Shown: positions 1 to 6,833 of the stretch, piece by piece
Position numbering within the stretch: the stretch's first letter is position 1
Layout: each line of letters opens with the position of its first letter
DNA from: X23 sp050251575
Lineage (GTDB): Bacteria > Bacillota > Clostridia > SK-Y3
Reading direction: 5' to 3'
Assembly (NCBI GenBank): GCA_050251575.1
Contig: JBFWMP010000071.1
Coordinates: forward strand, 1 to 13,538
Length of the DNA stretch: 13,538 nt
Program-made: the position numbers and the translations under genes
Notes under the pieces: model-generated
The model's input: only the letters and a program-made list of their open reading frames with translations
What the model was told of the DNA's origin: nothing
Database searches by the model: none

Positions 1-72
1 TAAAAATTTTTCATACTGTCACCAAATTCCCAACTGAGAATATAATGTTAATATCGAAAGGGGGTGATAGGA

Positions 73-1080
73 ATGAAACAAAAACTTAGACTTGTGTTGC
101 TTTCTATCTTAATTATCAGCTTTATTACACTAAACTTTAACGGGTGTACAAAAAAAGAATTAACAACAGTTAGATTAAGTGAAGTTACTCACTCTATTTT
201 TTATGCTCCTCAGTATGCTGCAATCAGTCAAGGATTTTTTAAGGAAGAAGGTCTCGAGATTGAACTTACCAATGGCGGCGGTGCCGACAAGGTTATGACT
301 GCTGTACTATCTGGGCAGGCAGATATCGGTTTTATGGGAGCTGAAGCAACATTATACGTATACAACGAAGGCAAAGAGGACTATGCTGTTAACTTCGCTC
401 AATTAACAAAGCGAGACGGTTCTTTCCTATTAGCTAGAAAGCCAGATCCAAGCTTTACATGGGATAAGGTCAAAGGTACGCATATTATCGCCGGCAGAAA
501 AGGCGGAATGCCTGAAATGACATTGGAATATGTAATCCGCCAGCACGGATTGGTACCTAATAAAGATGTAAATTGTGATACGTCCATTCAATTTAATCTT
601 ATGGCAGGTGCTTTTACAGGTGGAACAGGAGAGTACGTAGCATTATTTGAACCTACCGCCAGTATGTTAGAAAAAGAGGGTAAAGGCTATATAGTAGCCT
701 CCATCGGTAAAGACAGTGGGGTACTGCCTTACACGGTTTACTCTGCAAAGAAGAGTTACATAGAAAAAAATAAAGATATCATCCAAAAATTTACGAATGC
801 CATCTATAAGGGTCAGAAATGGGTTGAGAAAAGCTCCTATGAAGAGATTGCTAAATCAATCAAACCATTTTTTCCTGATTCTGACGATGAGTCGCTTATC
901 ACCGTAATAAAAAGATATAAGGATCAAGATACATGGGCTAAAGATCCTATTATGAAACCGGAGGCACTTGACTTACTACAGCAAATCATGTCTGAAGCAG
1001 GTGAACTCAATAAAAAGGTCCCATATGAAGAAATTATTACTACTGAATTTGCAGAAAAAGCTATAAAAGAAATAAAGTAA
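73..1080 (+). CDS. ABC transporter substrate-binding lipoprotein, NMT1/SsuA-like
   Basis: Probable extracellular solute receptor of an ABC importer of the NMT1/THI5/SsuA class (family substrates include sulfonates, nitrate and thiamine precursors); the substrate here is unknown. I start it at the ATG at 73 (335 aa) because the GGGGGTGA ribosome binding site at 60-67 is well placed for it; the in-frame GTG at 64 lies inside that site. Residues 5-20 form a hydrophobic signal peptide, then FNGC with Cys25 as the likely lipidated residue; Phe at -3 makes the lipobox imperfect. The family signature around residues 55-90 (QGFFKEEGLEIEL, then GQADIGFMG) is clear. A TATAAT at 41-46 may be its -10, with only a weak -35 upstream. 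It is followed directly by a hairpin, so no permease or ATPase lies downstream; partners could lie left of the window. Its 3' end is repeated at 6708-6772. The family call is firm, the substrate is not. Confidence 0.88.
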   Translation: MKQKLRLVLLSILIISFITLNFNGCTKKELTTVRLSEVTHSIFYAPQYAAISQGFFKEEGLEIELTNGGGADKVMTAVLSGQADIGFMGAEATLYVYNEGKEDYAVNFAQLTKRDGSFLLARKPDPSFTWDKVKGTHIIAGRKGGMPEMTLEYVIRQHGLVPNKDVNCDTSIQFNLMAGAFTGGTGEYVALFEPTASMLEKEGKGYIVASIGKDSGVLPYTVYSAKKSYIEKNKDIIQKFTNAIYKGQKWVEKSSYEEIAKSIKPFFPDSDDESLITVIKRYKDQDTWAKDPIMKPEALDLLQQIMSEAGELNKKVPYEEIITTEFAEKAIKEIK

Positions 1081-1088
1081 TTATTAAT
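1024..1088 (+). repeat. Left copy of 65-bp direct repeat (3' end of the SBP gene)
   Basis: These 65 bases cover the last 18 codons of the binding-protein gene, its TAA stop and 8 bases beyond. They match 6708-6772 in the same orientation with a single difference (GAA against GAG). The two copies flank the TRAP, amidohydrolase and LysR genes. Identity extends past the stop codon, so it is a DNA-level duplication and not protein conservation. Confidence 0.92.
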
Positions 1089-1134
1089 TAAGAAATATAA
1101 GGCAGCTCATAATGAGCTGCCTTATATTTCTTAA
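1088..1134. terminator. 23-bp perfect hairpin, bidirectional terminator between convergent genes
   Basis: The arms 1088-1110 and 1112-1134 are perfect reverse complements, with core GGCAGCTCAT / ATGAGCTGCC. The hairpin lies between two converging genes, the binding protein (+) and the TAXI receptor (-). The outer part of each arm is A/T-rich, so the T-rich distal arm can act as the U tract in either direction. The role is inferred from position and symmetry. Confidence 0.82.
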
Positions 1135-1155
1135 CACACTTGTAGTAATTATGCT

Positions 1156-2217
1156 TTATTTGATAATACCTACTTCTTTATAATATCTTGCAGCGCCTGG
1201 ATGAAGAGGCGCACCGCCCATAGCTGCTGTCGCTGTCTCAAGTTTCATAAATTCCTTAATTTCAAAGCACGATTCAGCTGCTTTATCTCTATTTTCCCAA
1301 AATGCCTTTGTCAATCTGTACACTAATTCCTCGTCCATGGAATCAGAAACGGTCATAACAGCCCAAGAAGTAACGGTAGGATATTCCTTGGTTTGCCCAG
1401 CATAGGTATTGGCCGGAATAGTAAAGTTATCCCAACCTTTGTTGATATCAAGATACTTCTGAAGGTCGTCGCCGAAAGGAATAAGACGGACACCGGGAGA
1501 ATTCTCTATCTCCTGAATGCTAGACTTAGGATATGTGCCCAAACCAAAGCCTATATCGATAATACCATCAGAGAGGGCTGATGACATATCACCATCTGAC
1601 ATATAACTTACTGTACCTCCATTCGCAGCAATAGTCTCAGGAGTGACATTATAAATGGTCTTGAGGTAATCAAGCACAAAAATATTAAGTGCAGAACCTT
1701 GTGGACCGAGACCAATACGCTTATCGCTAATATCAGAAACATTTTGAATAGATGTGTTCTTAGCAGTAGTGAATGCCTGTACTGTCGCAGGAAATAAGGT
1801 TGAAATTGTGCTTAAGCCCTCTATCTTCTCCTTAAAAGGCCCTTCGGCACGCTCTGCCCAGTAGTGCATAGACTGGTGGCTGAATCCGATATCCGCTTGT
1901 CCTTTGGATACAGCTATGAAATTTGAGTAACTACCGCCAGGCCCAATACTGGCAGTTACATTGACTTTTTCGTCCCAAATAGGAGAAATGGCTGCTGCCA
2001 TGTTATACATGCCACCGCCAGGAGAACTGGCAAACACGCTTATAAACTTTTTAGCATCATATCTTATGGATTCGCCCTTTGCTTCAGTCGAAGCGACAGG
2101 TCCAGATGGTGTAGCGGGTGTGTTTCCCGAGGAAGATGAGGTGTTGCTCGTACAGCCTGCAAATACAGACATGGTAAAGATTGCTGTCAACATGATACTT
2201 AACACTTTTTTCTTCAT
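1156..2217 (-). CDS. TRAP transporter solute receptor, TAXI family (lipoprotein)
   Basis: Extracytoplasmic binding protein of a TRAP transporter: it captures an organic anion outside the membrane and delivers it to the fused permease encoded at 2491-4353. The protein has 353 residues, typical for TAXI receptors. It begins with a lysine-rich n-region, a hydrophobic stretch and the lipobox FAGC with Cys22 as lipidation site, then a Ser/Thr/Pro-rich linker (about 23-45). The TAXI fold signature follows: GGGMYNMAAAI near residue 67, SIGPGGSYSNFIAVSKGQADIGF around 90-112, and GPQGSALNIF near 170. AAGGAGAA lies just before the ATG. It is the last gene of the hydrolase-permease-small protein-TAXI operon, 68 bp after the small gene. 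Known TAXI ligands include glutamate-like compounds; the ligand here is unknown. Confidence 0.93.
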   Translation of the reverse strand: MKKKVLSIMLTAIFTMSVFAGCTSNTSSSSGNTPATPSGPVASTEAKGESIRYDAKKFISVFASSPGGGMYNMAAAISPIWDEKVNVTASIGPGGSYSNFIAVSKGQADIGFSHQSMHYWAERAEGPFKEKIEGLSTISTLFPATVQAFTTAKNTSIQNVSDISDKRIGLGPQGSALNIFVLDYLKTIYNVTPETIAANGGTVSYMSDGDMSSALSDGIIDIGFGLGTYPKSSIQEIENSPGVRLIPFGDDLQKYLDINKGWDNFTIPANTYAGQTKEYPTVTSWAVMTVSDSMDEELVYRLTKAFWENRDKAAESCFEIKEFMKLETATAAMGGAPLHPGAARYYKEVGIIK

Positions 2218-2285
2218 AATAATTCTCCTTTTTTATTTTTATAGTTGTTTCTATAGTAATTTCTATCGAAATTATTATACGAAAA

Positions 2286-2477
2286 TTATTTACTTTCCTG
2301 TGTCTCTTCCGTTTCTTCACCCTTTTTGGAATTAAGAATGACTACAAGTGCTACAGAAATAACAAGCATGGCAATAACTGTAATATTTACTGATTTCATA
2401 AGATATCGGTTAACACCAATGACATAACAGACAATTGCAAAAACTGCAAGAGATATCCAACCTTTTATATCCTTCAC
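2286..2477 (-). CDS. Small two-helix membrane protein of the TRAP-TAXI operon
   Basis: A 63-residue protein that I do not recognise as a named family. It starts at a GTG, and a GGAGGG site lies about 8 bases upstream, which supports translation. Two hydrophobic segments, roughly residues 7-22 and 31-49, are joined by a short basic turn (NRYLMK), followed by a charged tail rich in Lys and Glu (50-63). It lies 13 bp after the permease stop and 68 bp before the TAXI gene, so it is surely co-transcribed. It could be an accessory membrane subunit that stabilises the permease or docks the receptor. A DctQ subunit would normally have four helices, and the permease already carries DctQ-like helices at its N-terminus. 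That the gene is real is well supported; its function is unknown. Confidence 0.75.
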   Translation of the reverse strand: MKDIKGWISLAVFAIVCYVIGVNRYLMKSVNITVIAMLVISVALVVILNSKKGEETEETQESK

Positions 2478-2490
2478 TGCTCTTCCCTCC

Positions 2491-4353
2491 TCACTGCAGT
2501 GTCACATGGGTGACACGCTTCTTCTGCAATAAATATACTGCTGCTAATATAGCTAAACCTACGATATCGCTGTGCCAGCCGGGAACCATCATGAGCAGAC
2601 CTCCCACCGCAAAACTAATGCGCTCAATTACATTCAGACGCACACTGCACCAACCCTCTATTGCCGCCGCCAAACCCCAGCATCCGATGAATGAAGTCAC
2701 TGCAACAAGCGTTATTTCGAGTACAGAGCCGTACATCAACATAACCGGCTGATAAACAAATATAAAAGGTACGATAAATGCTACCAATCCTATACGGAAA
2801 GATGTCCATCCCGTCGCTGACGGGTTTGCACCTGATATACCTGCCGCTGTAAAGGATGCAAGTGCCACAGGAGGTGTTATAACACATATACATCCAAAAT
2901 ATAAAACAAACATATGCGCGCTTATCGGAGTTATACCCAATCTTATCAGAGCAGGCGCCATAATTGTAGCAACGCTGATATATACGGCTGAAGTCGTCAT
3001 GCCCATGCCAAGCACGAGAGATACAATGGCGACCAGAATAAGGGTAAAGAAGAGATTTCCGCCGCTTATTTTGAGCACCTGATTGGCAAACAGAAGATTA
3101 AGTCCCGTATTGGTGACACCTCCTATAATAATACCCGCAGCGGCCGCTGTTACGGCTACACCCGCCGTATCCTTGACACCAGCAACCAACCCCCCTAAGA
3201 TACTCGTTCCTGTCATCCGTGTCCATTTTCTAAAAAATGTGATTATGATCAGTGACATCATTGCCATTAATGCACTATACTGTGCGCTCTTCCCAATGGC
3301 AAGCAAATATACGATAACTACTATAGGTATAACAAGCTGCCATCCATTCTTGAGTGTTTTACGAAGACTCGGCATATCACTTTCGGGAGTTCCACTGAGA
3401 TTCAACCTTCGGGCCCGAAAATCTACTATAAAGAATACACAAATAAAGTATAGTACAGCCGGTAGAGTCGCTCTCGCCGCCACCTGAATATACGGCATGC
3501 CTATATTTTGCGCAAGGATGAAGGCTACCGCTCCCATCATAGGCGGCATAAACTGCCCACCTGTCGAAGCCACTGCTTCTACCGCTCCTGCGAAGGTAGC
3601 ACTATAACCTACCCTCTTCATTAGCGGTATCGTCATACATCCTGTTCCCGCCACATTAGCAATGGCACTTCCTGAAATGCTGCCGAATGCGGCGCTTGCT
3701 ACAACTGCTGCTTTTGCGGGACCGCCACGCGATCTACCCGTTATTGCCGTTGCAAAATCAATAAAAAACTTGCCTGCTCCACTCGCTTCAAGCAACGCAG
3801 CAAACATCATAAACAGAACAACATATGTGGATATAACCTGAGTCGGCATACCAAAAATTCCGTCAGTACGCATAAATACGAAATCCACCATGTTGGTATA
3901 TGACATGTTAGCTCTTTGGAAAATACCCGGCATGTACTCTGCAAAGCAATTCTGTGCAAAGAAAAAGGTCGCTATTATCACCATCGCCATGCCCGCAACA
4001 CGCCGCGCTAATTCCAAAAGAACAATCATGTAAACAGTCCCTATAAAGATGTCCATCTGCGTGGATAATCCTGCACGCATCATATAAGCATTGATGTCGT
4101 AAAGAACATAAACGACAACACCCACGACTATTAATGTCATAATCATATCCAACCAATTAGAAAGCCGCTCCCTTTTAGAACTGAGGGGTTTTGTCATAAG
4201 CACGATGATCATCATGCTGCCTAGAAACAAGTGCCGAAAAGCAAGTGCTGTAGGACTTCCCCAGATGCCTGAAATGATGTGAAGCATTGCGAGAAACATA
4301 AGCAGAACTTGAGTGATATAGCTTCGCATCATTTTAAAAGAAGGTAATCGCAT
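2491..4353 (-). CDS. TRAP transporter fused permease (DctQ-DctM type)
   Basis: Membrane part of a secondary, ion-gradient-driven TRAP importer, the fused form usually paired with TAXI receptors. I start it at the ATG at 4353 (620 aa) because AAAGGAGA lies 9 bases upstream; the longer reading to 4428 would overlap the hydrolase gene. Residues 1-135 hold about four hydrophobic helices (DctQ-like). From about 140 comes the DctM-like transport domain, with the hallmark block at 223-274 including GSISGSAIANVAGTG, TIPLMKRVGY, and ASTGGQFMPP. A second Gly-rich half follows (AAAAGIIIGGV, then LGMGMTTSAVYI). Further helices end the protein. It lies 22 bp after the hydrolase gene and 13 bp before the small membrane protein. 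The family assignment is firm; the substrate is unknown. Confidence 0.94.
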   Translation of the reverse strand: MRLPSFKMMRSYITQVLLMFLAMLHIISGIWGSPTALAFRHLFLGSMMIIVLMTKPLSSKRERLSNWLDMIMTLIVVGVVVYVLYDINAYMMRAGLSTQMDIFIGTVYMIVLLELARRVAGMAMVIIATFFFAQNCFAEYMPGIFQRANMSYTNMVDFVFMRTDGIFGMPTQVISTYVVLFMMFAALLEASGAGKFFIDFATAITGRSRGGPAKAAVVASAAFGSISGSAIANVAGTGCMTIPLMKRVGYSATFAGAVEAVASTGGQFMPPMMGAVAFILAQNIGMPYIQVAARATLPAVLYFICVFFIVDFRARRLNLSGTPESDMPSLRKTLKNGWQLVIPIVVIVYLLAIGKSAQYSALMAMMSLIIITFFRKWTRMTGTSILGGLVAGVKDTAGVAVTAAAAGIIIGGVTNTGLNLLFANQVLKISGGNLFFTLILVAIVSLVLGMGMTTSAVYISVATIMAPALIRLGITPISAHMFVLYFGCICVITPPVALASFTAAGISGANPSATGWTSFRIGLVAFIVPFIFVYQPVMLMYGSVLEITLVAVTSFIGCWGLAAAIEGWCSVRLNVIERISFAVGGLLMMVPGWHSDIVGLAILAAVYLLQKKRVTHVTLQ

Positions 4354-4375
4354 ATCTCTTTTCTCCTTTATAATT

Positions 4376-5518
4376 TTATAGGGTATCCGGTGTACGATAG
4401 AGCACTTGTCCGTCAATGATAGTAGCAAGAGGCATCAATATTTGTTCACTACGTACTGTATTATTGTAAATGTCACGGAACTCCACCGCTTTGTCGGTTG
4501 TTTTTAGTATAGTTATGTCTGCGCAGGTACCAATCGCCAGTGTGCCGATCTCGCCCTGCATTCCCATCTGCTCTGCCGCGTTGCCGGTTACACATCGTAG
4601 CACCTGTTCAAAGCTCATGCCAAGTGCCATATGCTTCGACATAGTCATTAGCAGGCTGAAGTCAAGCGGGTTGTTCCAATTTTCAGCATTCAAGTCGGTA
4701 CTGATGGTATCAGGCAGGAAGCCCTGCGCTATCGACGCTCTCGCCACTTCGATGGAAAAACCACCCTTTCCTTGTGAAACATCGAAGATCACTCCTCTTT
4801 TTCTCGATTCTATTATGCCTTCTGCGACCCTGCCATCCTTTATCATGGTCTCGCCTTCACCGTGGTACATATGCGCCACTACATCGTGTGGTCTTAAATA
4901 GGAAGTAAGTTCGCTCATAGTCACAAGTGGGTCGGTTGAATGAAGGAAGAGGCGTGTGTTGAGATGATCGGCAAGTTTCAGCGCCTTATGCAAAGGGTCA
5001 AGCCCCAGTTCCTTCAGCACAGCCTTGCTCGCCCGCAGCTTCAAACCGACGATCCGGTCACCGCAATGCTGGAAGGCACGCTCAAACAGTTCCATATCCC
5101 ATACTGAAGGGTCGATGTTCTCAGCAAATTGTGAAGACATTATTTGACCGCTTGCGCTGAGGTGAAGCATTATTTTAGTCTTAGTTTCGCAAGTATCAAG
5201 ATAGCGAAGCAGTGAGCGGTAATTTGATACACCTGTGCTGCCCGCATCTATGGTGGCGGTAACACCGTAGGGTATACAGGCAATATCAGTCGGCATCCCT
5301 ATGTAGTTCCCTAACCAGTTGCAGTGAGTATGTGCATCTATCAGTCCCGGCACTACCCAGCAACCTTGCACATTGAGCTCTTTTGTTGCCTTTATATCCT
5401 TTGGAGGATCATAGGCAACGATCTTACGGTCTTTTACTGCGATATCTCCCATAAAATCGATGTTCCCGCACGGATCATATACATGACCGTTTCGAATTAT
5501 TAGATCTGCACTCAACAT
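4376..5518 (-). CDS. cog3964 amidohydrolase/deacetylase-family metallohydrolase
   Basis: A 380-residue member of the amidohydrolase superfamily, closest by motif to the cog3964 group (Atu3266/EF_0837 type), often mis-annotated as dihydroorotase. Visible metal ligands are His63 and His65 (DAHTH), Lys160 (GLKLRAS, probably carboxylated and bridging), His193 (FLHS), His216 (VAHMYHG) and the catalytic Asp275 (STDLNAEN), so a binuclear metal centre is expected. No signal peptide is present, so it is cytosolic. Tested cog3964 relatives hydrolyse acetylated hydroxy-acid esters such as acetyl-R-mandelate, but their natural substrates are not settled. The ATG has GGGAG 7 bases upstream. It is the first gene of the TRAP-TAXI operon, so it probably acts on the imported compound. 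One oddity is DVSQG at 246-250, where I recall relatives having DVGHG. Sampled base composition is high (33/60 G+C at 4561-4620). Confidence 0.85.
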   Translation of the reverse strand: MLSADLIIRNGHVYDPCGNIDFMGDIAVKDRKIVAYDPPKDIKATKELNVQGCWVVPGLIDAHTHCNWLGNYIGMPTDIACIPYGVTATIDAGSTGVSNYRSLLRYLDTCETKTKIMLHLSASGQIMSSQFAENIDPSVWDMELFERAFQHCGDRIVGLKLRASKAVLKELGLDPLHKALKLADHLNTRLFLHSTDPLVTMSELTSYLRPHDVVAHMYHGEGETMIKDGRVAEGIIESRKRGVIFDVSQGKGGFSIEVARASIAQGFLPDTISTDLNAENWNNPLDFSLLMTMSKHMALGMSFEQVLRCVTGNAAEQMGMQGEIGTLAIGTCADITILKTTDKAVEFRDIYNNTVRSEQILMPLATIIDGQVLYRTPDTL

Positions 5519-5570
5519 AGAATCTCTCCCATTTACTTTTTTTAGATTTCATCATTTATCACATATGCTA

Positions 5571-5599
5571 TTGATGTACTTCTATACTTTTAGTATAAT
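5571..5599 (+). promoter_or_regulatory. Promoter for the LysR gene
   Basis: TTGATG at 5571-5576, a 17-bp spacer and a perfect TATAAT at 5594-5599 form a sigma-A-type promoter reading toward the LysR gene at 5689. Its -10 overlaps the -10 of the opposing promoter at 5592-5597. Confidence 0.7.
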
Positions 5600-5611
5600 G
5601 TATTCATATAC
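5583..5611. promoter_or_regulatory. Candidate LysR operator: ATAC/GTAT half-sites
   Basis: Four half-sites lie in 29 bp: ATAC 5584-5587, GTAT 5593-5596, GTAT 5600-5603 and ATAC 5608-5611. The first pair is part of the perfect dyad TATAC-N5-GTATA (5583-5597), similar in form to LysR-type boxes. It covers the -10 hexamers of both divergent promoters, so the LysR protein may control itself and the operon together. The dyad is directly visible; binding is inferred. Confidence 0.5.
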
Positions 5612-5620
5612 GTTCGTAAA
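5592..5620 (-). promoter_or_regulatory. Promoter for the amidohydrolase-TRAP-TAXI operon
   Basis: On the minus strand, TTTACG (plus-strand 5615-5620), a 17-bp spacer and TATACT (5592-5597) form a sigma-A-type promoter reading toward the hydrolase gene. It shares its -10 region with the divergent LysR promoter, so binding of RNA polymerase to one should hinder the other. Confidence 0.65.
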
Positions 5621-5688
5621 GTATTATTAATTTTAAATATGCGTGCATTTGTCATTACACACAATTCAAAAAATAGGATGTGAAAAAC

Positions 5689-6609
5689 ATGAACTTAAAG
5701 CAATTGACCTATATTGTCACCATCGCAGATGAACAGAGCATCTCACGAGCCGCAGAACTTCTTTTCATCTCACGTCCTGCACTTAATCACTATCTGATAA
5801 ACCTTGAATCAGAACTCGGTGCACCTCTTTTCAACCGCATCCGAAAGAAGCTGATACCTACCACTACAGGATCGGTATATATCGATGCTGCACGTAACAT
5901 ATTAGAGATTAAGAAGCAAGCCTACAAACAACTTGAGGATATATCCGACTGCACTATCGGCTGCTTATCCCTCGGCATCACGCGTGGTTTCGGCGTTACT
6001 ATGATGAAAAAGATATTTCCCCTATTCCATCAAATATACCCAAACTACAAAGTCGATCTTGTAGAGGGCAATGTGCGTGAATTAGAGTCTGCTGTACTAA
6101 ACGGTCGTATCGATTTGGCTGTAGTCGGCTGCGGCTCAGCACAAACCTCACTCCAACACATCCCTTTCAAGCAGTGTGAGGTTATACTCGTGCTTCCAAG
6201 CAGTCACCCGCTGTCCTATATGGCAGCTCCTAGAGACAAGCCGTACAATACGATGAATCTGCGTCTTCTGGAGAATGACAGTTTTGTTTTAATGAACTCC
6301 GAGACTAATATCCGTACTATTTGCAATCATCACTTCACCAAAGCAGGCTTTTCACCCCAAATACTAATGGAGTGCAGCCTCAGTTCTATGGCTTACAGCA
6401 TGGTAAAGCAAGGAGTTGCCCCATCCATACTTATGGAACACCAGATAGATGAGGACGATGGTGTCTGCTGCTTCTCGTTGGATCCAAAGGAAATATGGAA
6501 CCACAGTATAGCCTTTCGCAAGGGAATGGTATTCACCAAAGCAGAGAAATATTTTATTGACCTTGCCAAGGAATATTTTGCAAAATCGGATCTGTTATCA
6601 CTGCAATAA
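5689..6609 (+). CDS. LysR-family transcriptional regulator of the TRAP-hydrolase operon
   Basis: Cytosolic DNA-binding regulator of 306 residues, the usual LysR length. The N-terminal winged helix-turn-helix spans about residues 1-60, with the typical pattern ISRAAELLFISRPALNHYL and then LESELGAPLFNR. A linker helix (about 60-85) leads to the LysR effector domain (about 88-300), which begins GCLSLGITRG. I choose the ATG at 5689 because AGGA lies 10 bases upstream; the GTG at 5680 would be only 1 base from that site. It is divergent from the amidohydrolase-TRAP-TAXI operon with overlapping promoters, the classic arrangement for a LysR protein controlling its neighbour in response to the substrate or a breakdown product. 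The effector is unknown. The regulatory link is inferred from position. Confidence 0.93.
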   Translation: MNLKQLTYIVTIADEQSISRAAELLFISRPALNHYLINLESELGAPLFNRIRKKLIPTTTGSVYIDAARNILEIKKQAYKQLEDISDCTIGCLSLGITRGFGVTMMKKIFPLFHQIYPNYKVDLVEGNVRELESAVLNGRIDLAVVGCGSAQTSLQHIPFKQCEVILVLPSSHPLSYMAAPRDKPYNTMNLRLLENDSFVLMNSETNIRTICNHHFTKAGFSPQILMECSLSSMAYSMVKQGVAPSILMEHQIDEDDGVCCFSLDPKEIWNHSIAFRKGMVFTKAEKYFIDLAKEYFAKSDLLSLQ

Positions 6610-6635
6610 TAATCAATATACCCCCTTTTAAAATT

Positions 6636-6764
6636 GTCCGCACGGTCGCTCGTGGTAATGCGGATATTGGTATTAGGAATGAGAAATTGGGATTGAAAGT
6701 AAAAGGTTATGAAGAAATTATTACTACTGAGTTTGCAGAAAAAGCTATAAAAGAAATAAAGTAA
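6636..6764 (+). pseudogene. Remnant of an SBP gene (internally deleted, no start)
   Basis: An open frame with no start codon or ribosome binding site reads RGNADIGI at its 5' part and YEEIITTEFAEKAIKEIK then stop at its end. The last 18 codons match the intact binding-protein gene at 73-1080 almost base for base. The NADIG segment resembles the GQADIG motif that lies about 230 residues further upstream in the intact protein, so most of the gene appears to have been lost. It follows the LysR stop by 26 bp and precedes a hairpin. It may be the relic left when the TRAP module arrived. The 3' homology is certain; the 5' resemblance is short and weaker. Confidence 0.8.
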
Positions 6765-6772
6765 TTATTAAT
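6708..6772 (+). repeat. Right copy of 65-bp direct repeat
   Basis: Matches 1024-1088 at 64 of 65 positions in direct orientation, including bases beyond the stop codon. With the left copy it brackets about 5.6 kb that holds the complete TRAP-TAXI, hydrolase and LysR module. Such a pair could support excision or amplification of the module by recombination. Confidence 0.92.
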
Positions 6773-6775
6773 AAC

Positions 6776-6832
6776 AGAAAGCAAAATAATAAGATAAAGT
6801 GTCAGACACTTTATCTTATTATTTTGCTTTCT
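6776..6832. terminator. 28-bp perfect hairpin between the SBP remnant and larC
   Basis: The arms 6776-6803 and 6805-6832 are perfect reverse complements with a single central base, so the true loop must open a few pairs. The hairpin ends one base from the larC stop (6834) and follows the remnant gene on the other strand. A bidirectional terminator is the likely role. The A/T-rich outer arms give a T-rich distal side in both directions. Confidence 0.8.
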
Positions 6833-6833
6833 A

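Noticed and set aside
1961..2335. 124-codon frame on the plus strand
   Set aside because: It runs antisense across the TAXI gene start and the small membrane gene; no ribosome binding site or family motif.
3083..3487. 134-codon frame on the plus strand
   Set aside because: Antisense to the TRAP permease; composition is typical of the reverse of a membrane-protein gene.
4354..4428. Longer N-terminus for the TRAP permease
   Set aside because: It would overlap the hydrolase gene, and a good ribosome binding site precedes the ATG at 4353.
4470..4901. 143-codon frame on the plus strand
   Set aside because: It is antisense to the amidohydrolase gene, whose motifs are complete; the frame is a shadow of that gene's codon use.
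4376..5518. Annotation as dihydroorotase
   Set aside because: Motifs fit cog3964 and there are no pyrimidine genes nearby; the operon is a TRAP transporter operon.
5519..5585. Riboswitch in the leader of the hydrolase operon
   Set aside because: The leader is only about 67 bases, A/T-rich, with no stem or known aptamer pattern that I can see.
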